From positions 1,115,819 through 1,179,818 of the forward strand of contig NZ_CP114784.1 of NCBI RefSeq assembly GCF_027359575.1: a stretch of DNA of 64,000 nt, written 5' to 3'. The notes below the pieces were generated by a model, which saw only the letters and a list, made by a program, of their open reading frames with translations, was not told the origin of the DNA and made no database searches. This DNA is from Prochlorococcus marinus str. MIT 0917. GTDB taxonomy: Bacteria > Cyanobacteriota > Cyanobacteriia > PCC-6307 > Cyanobiaceae. Below are positions 58,093-64,000 of the stretch, one piece after another (position 1 is the stretch's first letter; the number at the start of each line of letters is the position of its first letter). The position numbers were made by a program, and so were the translations under genes.

Positions 58093-59976
58093 TTAAGGTT
58101 TAATTAAGTAATTTGATAATAAGATATCAAGTGCAGCCGGTGATAAATGATTATCATCACACATATATATCCCATTATTAAAACCTTGATGATTACTTGT
58201 ACATGAATAAACATCTATAAAATAGGAACCTCTAACTTTTAACTCGGCTTTCAAAATGGAATTATATTCACTAATAAGTTGTTTTCTTTTTATATCTAAA
58301 TCATCTATTTTCCCAGATAGAACAACTGGAGCGGCTACTCCAAAATAATATCTCTTGGAAAAAAATTTAGCTAATTTTTTTTCCATATAATCCAAATAAA
58401 GGTTAATTGTTTTTAAAATAATGGTTGAAATATCCTGATTTTTCTTTTTAGAAAATGCAAGAATTCCCTCATCCTTTCTACAATCTATTTCGCCAAAAGA
58501 GATAAGTACTTTTTCACTATCTATATAATTAATAATTTGCTGATCAAGAGATGATTTCCATTGATTATTATACTTACTGGCAAAATGCCATGCTTTTGCA
58601 CCAGTTATCAAAACAGGCTGAACCTGTAGTTGCTTGTCATCTAATGATAGGATTTGATTTGAGAAAGACAAACAATTACTTTCGCCTATATGAGGTATCA
58701 TTGCCTGAGATAAATTATAATTTATTTGTTTTAGTTTTGGATATAAATTATTAATAAAATTAAAAAATGCATTAGTATATTGTTTGATCTTATGATCCTT
58801 AATCAAATTGAGGCAACCTTTATTTATGAAATACTCAGTTTTCTTAAAATTAAGGTAAGTTTCTATAAAGTTGCCTTGAACTAAATTACAAATAGTTATT
58901 TCTAAATAAGCTCGCAACCTTTGTTCTGAGTTTGCAGATCTCAATTCAATAGTTGATTTAAAAGATAAAATTGATTCTTTTATCTTTCCAAGTCTTCCAA
59001 ATATAACTCCACGATTAATCATAGCTTCAGGATAATCAGGTTTAAGTGTGATAGCTTGATTTATAGCAACTTCTGCTTCTTCCAACTTACCTAAATCACT
59101 TAATATACTAGCAAGATTATTATGCCCTAATGCTACAGTTGGCTGCAGTTCAATGGCTTTTCTAGTATAAATTTCAGCTTCATTTAATTCGCCAAGTCCC
59201 AACAATATCTTTCCTAGATTATGATAAGCATCTGCTAAATTTGGTTGCAATTTAATTGCTTTACGAGTGACTAATTCGGCTTCTTCTAATTCATTAAATT
59301 CAATAAGTATTCTTCCTAGTTCAGAATGAGCCTCTGCTGAATTTGGTTTCAATTCAATTGATTTACGAATTGCTAATTCTGCTTCTTCTAATTGATCAAG
59401 TTCAAAGAGTATGTTGCCAAGATTATAATATGATATAGGATTATCAGGTCTTATAGATACAGCCTTTTTGATTACCTTCTCTGCTTCCTGTAATTGATCA
59501 AGCTCTTTCAAAATTACAGAAAGATTTATATAAGCATCGACATAATCAGGATTTAATTCTATAGCTTTACGTATTAAAAGTTCTGCTTTTTTGAGTTCTC
59601 CAAGATCTTTATATACTAATCCTAGATTTGAATATGCCTGCTCATAGTTAGGTTCGATTTGAATTGCTTTTCTTAATAAATCCTCTGCTTCTTTTAATTT
59701 ACCAAGCGTATAAAAAATAACACCATAGTTACAAAATACAGTTGGATCTGAGAAGCCTTGATCAAGAAAATATCGATAATATTTGACTGCTTGTGTGATA
59801 TTTTCTTGTAAATGATAATTTACCGCCTTAGTAATAATTTCTTCTTTTGTTAGGTTAGCCAATCTATCTGTAAAGATATAACTATTTACATTAATATCAA
59901 ATAAAGATAATGGAACTGGGTAAATATCTATTTGATTTGATTCTTCTTTTTGATCATCTTTGAAAGATCCATTCAT
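58093..59976 (-). CDS. TPR protein with C-terminal SGNH-hydrolase-like domain
   Basis: The 627-residue product has no signal peptide. Eight repeats of exactly 34 residues run from about residue 85 to 345: the repeated positions at 91, 125, 159, 193, 227, 261, 295 and 329 carry an L(G/D)xLxEAE-like core. The last 200 residues form a separate domain. There I see GESN (431-434, with S433), a glycine at 459, GEID (495-498), and DDNHLSP (607-613, with D607 and H610). Those four places match blocks I, II, III and V of SGNH esterases, whose catalytic triad is Ser, Asp, His. It could be an acetylesterase or an acyl transferase acting on glycans. The gene is flanked by a 700-base gene-free gap. Confidence 0.75.
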   Translation of the reverse strand: MNGSFKDDQKEESNQIDIYPVPLSLFDINVNSYIFTDRLANLTKEEIITKAVNYHLQENITQAVKYYRYFLDQGFSDPTVFCNYGVIFYTLGKLKEAEDLLRKAIQIEPNYEQAYSNLGLVYKDLGELKKAELLIRKAIELNPDYVDAYINLSVILKELDQLQEAEKVIKKAVSIRPDNPISYYNLGNILFELDQLEEAELAIRKSIELKPNSAEAHSELGRILIEFNELEEAELVTRKAIKLQPNLADAYHNLGKILLGLGELNEAEIYTRKAIELQPTVALGHNNLASILSDLGKLEEAEVAINQAITLKPDYPEAMINRGVIFGRLGKIKESILSFKSTIELRSANSEQRLRAYLEITICNLVQGNFIETYLNFKKTEYFINKGCLNLIKDHKIKQYTNAFFNFINNLYPKLKQINYNLSQAMIPHIGESNCLSFSNQILSLDDKQLQVQPVLITGAKAWHFASKYNNQWKSSLDQQIINYIDSEKVLISFGEIDCRKDEGILAFSKKKNQDISTIILKTINLYLDYMEKKLAKFFSKRYYFGVAAPVVLSGKIDDLDIKRKQLISEYNSILKAELKVRGSYFIDVYSCTSNHQGFNNGIYMCDDNHLSPAALDILLSNYLIKP

Positions 59977-60683
59977 TCTTTTTGTATCAATAAATCATCT
60001 TAAATAAATTATACTCCCATCATATCTATTATCTAAAATATATCTTTGAATAGGTAAGTAACTTCATAACTACAAGAGAATTCTCAGAAACATCTTCATT
60101 GCCATGGCGAGGTGCTATATAAGATAAAATCTAGCATTTACTTATACACCCATATCTATTATACGTAGATTAAGTAAACAGCCTAATTTCATCCTAATAA
60201 TCTATACAAGAAGATCATAATCTTTAGGCCAATTTTAAATAAAACTTCCTAGCTATATTTAAAGCTTAATCTACACAATTTATAATCCTTACCTATGATA
60301 TTTTAATACACTGAATAGAAGGATTCTTTCAGCTTAAACTTGACTTACTAAATTAATATTAATACTAGATTATTGAGAATCTATATATTTCGAAATTCTA
60401 AACTATTTGATTTAGATTTTTATTAGAGCCCGAAATATAATAACCCATATTGTAAAATACAATTTTAATTGAGTTATAAAATCAATACATGATTTACATG
60501 GATTTATATACATCAAAATTCATAATTAAAACGAGATCTAAAAAATTAAATAATCTCTAAATATATTTAAAACAAAATACTTACTTAAAAAATCATTGTC
60601 TTCTTTTTATTTATAGCATAATTATTTCATAAGCACATATTCTTTGCTAATGAATATACAATAGAATAAATCATTGGAGACTG
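59977..60683. other. 707-base gene-free AT-rich gap
   Basis: This is the longest gap in the window, and it looks more AT-rich than the rest. It lies between the start of the TPR-SGNH gene and the start of the alpha/beta hydrolase gene, which point away from each other, so both promoters are probably inside. I read both strands for short frames and found none with a convincing start, and no tRNA-like structure. No repeat or IS end was seen. A decayed gene or a small RNA is possible. Confidence 0.5.
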
Positions 60684-61583
60684 ATGAAACAATTTTGGAA
60701 TTGGCAAAATTATCAAATTGCATGGCAAGTAGAGAAAAATGCTAATAATGATGGAATAGGAATAGTTTTAATTCATGGTTTCGGCGCATGTAAAGATCAT
60801 TGGAGATTTAATCAAAAAAATATTAGTTCATTAGCATCTTGCTATGCTCTAGATTTAGTTGGTTTTGGAGAAAGTAGTCAACCAAATTCACAGTTATTAT
60901 ATGAGAAGAAAAGCAGTAACAATTTTAATTATTGCTTTGATAGTTGGAGCCAGCAAATTTTTGATTTCTGTAACGAAATAGTTAAAAAGCCTGTTTTCTT
61001 GATAGGAAATTCTATTGGAGGAGTTATTGCATTAAATACCTCAAAAAGATTATCTGAAAAATGCTTGGGTGTAATCTTAATTGATTGTGCACAAAGAACA
61101 ATGGATGATAAACGATTAGCAGAGCAATCTTTATTGATGCGTTTTCTTAGACCAATTATTAAAACATTAGTAAGGCAAAGATTCCTAAGTGCTAATCTTT
61201 TCAAAAATGCAGCAAATCCAACTTTCATTGAAAAAATCCTAAAAGTTGCTTATCCAACTGGAAATAATGTTAATGAAGAACTAATAAATATACTTCTAAA
61301 GCCAACTCAAGGCGAAGGAGCTCCAGAAGCTTTCAGGGGATTTATTAATTTATTTGATGATTATCTTGCTCCCGATTTACTTAGATATTGTGAACATCCA
61401 GTACATCTAATTTGGGGAGAAAAAGATCCATGGGAACCAGTTGAAGAGGCTGAAAAATGGTTTAAAACTTTTCAGTGTATTCAAAGTTTAAATGTTATTC
61501 AAAATGCTGGACATTGCCCTCATGATGAAATGCCTGAAAAGGTAAATCCCATTCTTGAAAAAATTATTCAAGAAGCCATATAG
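60684..61583 (+). CDS. Alpha/beta hydrolase (paralogue of the one at 27135)
   Basis: The 299-residue product has the oxyanion-hole motif LIHGFGACKDHWRFN, the nucleophile elbow LIGNSIGGVIALN with S110, the acid in LIWGEKDPWEP, and the histidine in NAGHCPHDEMPE. The last two motifs are almost the same as in the gene at 27135-28046 (LWGNRDPW and DAGHCPHDEVP), which implies common descent of the two. It is AT-rich, particularly around residues 72-100. The substrate is unknown. Its last 16 bases overlap the 3' end of the convergent sigma factor gene. Confidence 0.87.
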   Translation: MKQFWNWQNYQIAWQVEKNANNDGIGIVLIHGFGACKDHWRFNQKNISSLASCYALDLVGFGESSQPNSQLLYEKKSSNNFNYCFDSWSQQIFDFCNEIVKKPVFLIGNSIGGVIALNTSKRLSEKCLGVILIDCAQRTMDDKRLAEQSLLMRFLRPIIKTLVRQRFLSANLFKNAANPTFIEKILKVAYPTGNNVNEELINILLKPTQGEGAPEAFRGFINLFDDYLAPDLLRYCEHPVHLIWGEKDPWEPVEEAEKWFKTFQCIQSLNVIQNAGHCPHDEMPEKVNPILEKIIQEAI

Positions 61584-62575
61584 GCTTCTACCGATTCACC
61601 TGATTTTCTAAGACCTCTCAATCCATCTCTTTCTAAATTTCTTACTCTATCTCTACTGATACCCAAAACTCTTCCAATTCCAGTAAGACTCATAGGATCA
61701 TCACCATCCATTCCATATCTCATTCTTAAAACACGATTTTGTAATTCAGGTAATTGTTCAAGTAATGTTTCTAAGTCACCTTTCATGCAATCACTTTCAA
61801 TTTGCTCAGAGGGCATATCAATTTCGTTAGATAATAAGTCAAGTAAAATAGTATCTTCACCATCGCCAATTTTAGTTTCCAAGCTAACTGGCTGACCAGC
61901 CCTACTCATTAAATCTTTAACTTCATTTTCAGGCAAATCAACATACTCAGACAATTCCTTTAACGTTGGAGTTCTAGAAAGTTCTTGACTTAATTCTCTT
62001 TGACCTTTCTTCAGTTTATTGAGCATTTCAGTTATGTGAATGGGAAGTCTTATAGATCTACTCTTTTCAGCAATTGCTCTTGTAATACCTTGGCGAATCC
62101 ACCAATATGCATAGGTTGAAAACTTATATCCACGAGTGGGATCAAATTTTTCAACTCCCCGAACTAAGCCGATAGTTCCTTCTTGAATTAAATCGAGTAA
62201 TTCCATATTTCTTTTTGTATATTTCTTCGCAACACTTACAACCAAACGAAGATTGGCTGCAACCATTCTCTCTTTTGCTCTTTTACCACTTTTCAATTTC
62301 TTTTTTAGCTGGAAAGGAGAAATTCCAGCCTTATCAGCGAAAAAATTTATATCTGGTTTTTCCCCTAGATCACTTTCGAGTTCGGTTTCAAGATTTTCAA
62401 GAACCATAAGATCTTGAACTTGTCTTCCCAAGGTTATTTCCTGCTCGTGTGACAACAAGGGAACTCTTCCGATATCCCTTAGATAAGAACGAACTAAGTC
62501 GATGTCTGTTACAGATCTTGCAGCAGTAGGAAAGGATGAGTTTTTAGCCTGAACAGGATCTGCTACCGCTGTCAT
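61568..62575 (-). CDS. Group 2 RNA polymerase sigma factor (RpoD-like)
   Basis: This 335-residue sigma-70 factor has region 1.2 around DLVRSYLRDIGRVPLLSHEQEI, region 2 with RMVAANLRLVVSVAKKYTKRNMELLDLIQEGTIGLVRGVEKFD (the main motifs being DLIQEGTIGL and FSTYAYWWIRQ) and region 4 with LTGIGRVLGISRDRVRNLE for the -35 contact. It lacks the long acidic insert and region 1.1 of the primary sigma factor, which places it in the nonessential group 2 set that cyanobacteria use for dark, stress and circadian responses. Which member it is cannot be fixed here. Confidence 0.92.
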   Translation of the reverse strand: MTAVADPVQAKNSSFPTAARSVTDIDLVRSYLRDIGRVPLLSHEQEITLGRQVQDLMVLENLETELESDLGEKPDINFFADKAGISPFQLKKKLKSGKRAKERMVAANLRLVVSVAKKYTKRNMELLDLIQEGTIGLVRGVEKFDPTRGYKFSTYAYWWIRQGITRAIAEKSRSIRLPIHITEMLNKLKKGQRELSQELSRTPTLKELSEYVDLPENEVKDLMSRAGQPVSLETKIGDGEDTILLDLLSNEIDMPSEQIESDCMKGDLETLLEQLPELQNRVLRMRYGMDGDDPMSLTGIGRVLGISRDRVRNLERDGLRGLRKSGESVEAYMAS

Positions 62576-62675
62576 TTGTTTATTGAGTTTTGTTAAGCTT
62601 ACTACTAAGAATTGTAAAGATCAATTAAGAACAGCTCGGCTTCCCACACTTTGAGTAAAAACACTTATTCGGGTT

Positions 62676-64000
62676 CTACGCCAGTCTGCCTAAAAGCCAA
62701 GAAGCTGTTTTCAGATAAATCAACACCCCTGCAACATCTGTTGCGGTAGTGATAAATGGAGCAGACATTAAGGCAGGGTCTAAACCCATCCGATCAAAAA
62801 GCAAAGGTAATGAGGCCCCTGCAGTAGCGGCAAGGGTTGTAATAGCAATCAGGCTTATTCCTACAGCAGTTGCGACCAAAGGTCCCTGACCTTGCCACCA
62901 AGCGAAAGGTACAACAAATAAAGCCATCAAAACTCCCAGCAAAGCCCCTGCCAAGGCTTCTTTTGCAATAGCCCTAAAAAGGCCAAGTCTTTGTATTCGT
63001 TGAGTACTTAAACCTCGAATAACAACAGTTGAACTTTGAGCTCCAACATTGCCCCCCGCGCCAATCAACAAAGGAATAAAAGCAGTCAATAAAACTACTT
63101 GCTTTAAAACCTCGTCATTCATAGCAATAACTTGAGTTGTTAGTCCATTTGCTACAACCAAAACGGCAAGCCAGACAATGCGCCGTCTGGCCACTATGAA
63201 TAAGTTGCTTTGAAAGTAATCATCTTCGTCCCCAGCTTGAACAGCTCCAGCCGCATAAATATCCCTAGTTGCCTCCTGTTCTATGACATCAATCACATCA
63301 TCAACAGTTACAATGCCAACTAGTCTTTTCTCAAGATCTACAACCGGTAAAGCTAAAAAATCATATCTTTGAATTGCTCTTGCAACCTCCTCTTGATCAG
63401 TATCAGTTCTGACATTGACAACCTCTCTTGTCATCACCTCCCCAATAAGTGATTCAGGATCAGCAACTACTAAATCCCTTAAAGATAAAATTCCGGTTAA
63501 ATGCCTCTCTTTATCAGTCACATAAAGGCTGTAAATTGTCTCAGAAAAAGTAGCTCTTTGTCTAACTAGTTTCAAAGCTTGAGAGACACTAAGAAATTCT
63601 TTAAGATCTATAAATTCCGTAGTCATGAGTCTGCCAGCCGTTTCAGACTCATACCCCAACAGCTGAGCAGTTACACGCCTTTCTTCAGGACTTAGCTCTG
63701 AAAGTAAACGCCTGACGACTTTTGCAGGCAATTCATCAAACAGTCGAACACGATCATCGGGTGACATTTCCTCCACTAAATCGAGTACTTCGTTTGACCT
63801 CAAGCGATCTAAAAGATTTTGTTGTACGGAAGGGTCTAAATATTCGTAAACCTCAATTGCTTCGTTTTTACTCAAAAGCCTGAAAGCCAAGGCTTGCAAA
63901 ATCATCGGCAATGTTCCAATAGCCTGAGCTATATCTACAGGCTGGACAGGACTGAGCAGTAATTTGACCCCATCGTAATTACCAGCAGAAAGCATAGCCT
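62676..64000 (-). CDS. mgtE: Magnesium transporter MgtE (N-terminus cut by window edge)
   Basis: MgtE is a Mg2+ channel with a cytoplasmic sensor domain. The frame carries the N domain (with LLSPVQPVDIAQAIGTLP and EEMSPDDRVRLFDELP), two CBS domains (GILSLRDLVVADPESL and LPVVDLEKRLVGIVTVDDV), then about five membrane helices with GGNVGAQSSTVVIRGLS and the late PALMSAPFITTATDVAGVLIYL. An ATG at 63995 is in frame, but family members carry a further N-terminal segment before SAGNYDGVKLLL, and the frame is open to the window's end at 64000, so the true start is probably beyond it. It is followed on the same strand by the sigma factor. Confidence 0.93.
   Translation of the reverse strand, partial: AMLSAGNYDGVKLLLSPVQPVDIAQAIGTLPMILQALAFRLLSKNEAIEVYEYLDPSVQQNLLDRLRSNEVLDLVEEMSPDDRVRLFDELPAKVVRRLLSELSPEERRVTAQLLGYESETAGRLMTTEFIDLKEFLSVSQALKLVRQRATFSETIYSLYVTDKERHLTGILSLRDLVVADPESLIGEVMTREVVNVRTDTDQEEVARAIQRYDFLALPVVDLEKRLVGIVTVDDVIDVIEQEATRDIYAAGAVQAGDEDDYFQSNLFIVARRRIVWLAVLVVANGLTTQVIAMNDEVLKQVVLLTAFIPLLIGAGGNVGAQSSTVVIRGLSTQRIQRLGLFRAIAKEALAGALLGVLMALFVVPFAWWQGQGPLVATAVGISLIAITTLAATAGASLPLLFDRMGLDPALMSAPFITTATDVAGVLIYLKTASWLLGRLA

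Noticed and set aside
58400-59700. Repeated short DNA segments about 102 bases apart
   Set aside because: These are the codons of the 34-residue TPR units of a protein, not a CRISPR array or an intergenic repeat.

Overview
The window is an AT-rich, tightly packed stretch of chromosome from a marine picocyanobacterium, most likely Prochlorococcus (a low-light or NATL-like clade is my guess from base composition and gene content). It carries photosystem I genes psaD and psaC and the phycoerythrobilin pathway ho1-pebA-pebB. It also has the cyanobacterial fusion panC-cmk, cyanobacterial-type gshA, ndhS, the response regulator rpaB, a second RpoD-type sigma factor, and several small proteins typical of picocyanobacteria. 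I see no insertion sequence, phage gene, CRISPR array or replication origin. Most of the window is core genome.

Layout. Bases 1-9800 hold ppc (cut by the window edge), gshA and trpE (overlapping by 4 bases), psaD, a sensor kinase with a degenerate ATPase domain, rodA, mrp and hemF. Bases 9800-16300 hold an amidase-like protein, a complex C (cytochrome b6) cofactor-assembly protein, an RNase D-like exonuclease, an LpxB-related glycosyltransferase with a problematic N-terminus, tRNA-Cys, an orphan ORF, a 59-residue cysteine-motif protein, an aldo/keto reductase and conserved hypotheticals. Bases 16400-23530 hold purM, panC-cmk, a low-molecular-weight phosphatase, the bilin genes pebB, pebA and ho1, and icd. 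Bases 23550-32700 hold a small carbon-metabolism group (DUF1537 sugar-acid kinase, FMN hydroxy-acid oxidase, mutarotase), an alpha/beta hydrolase, a Na+/H+ antiporter and glgP.

Bases 32200-44700 hold two small conserved proteins, tRNA-Arg(CCT), the RNase P RNA, rnc, ndhS, rimM, manC, glmS, psaC, acpP-fabF, tkt, and thiC with its TPP riboswitch. Bases 44400-56600 hold a small membrane protein, an M20 amidohydrolase, a TPR protein, ruvB, smpB, lysS, rpaB, mreBCD, ssb, a DedA protein, ahcY and tsaE. Bases 56500-64000 hold a PfkB kinase, a Nudix hydrolase, a large TPR protein with a C-terminal SGNH-like domain, a 700-base gene-free gap, a second alpha/beta hydrolase, a group 2 sigma factor and mgtE (cut by the right edge).

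Functionally, several genes supply linked pathways. hemF and ho1-pebA-pebB connect heme to phycoerythrobilin. manC and glmS make activated sugars for the envelope, and rodA and mreBCD drive wall elongation. psaC, psaD and ndhS belong to the ferredoxin side of electron transport, and acpP and fabF to fatty acid synthesis. The parts most worth a second look are the TPR-SGNH fusion beside the gene-poor gap, the kinase with the broken ATP-binding motifs, the sugar-acid kinase group, the 59-residue cysteine protein, and a few start codons that break normal expectations.
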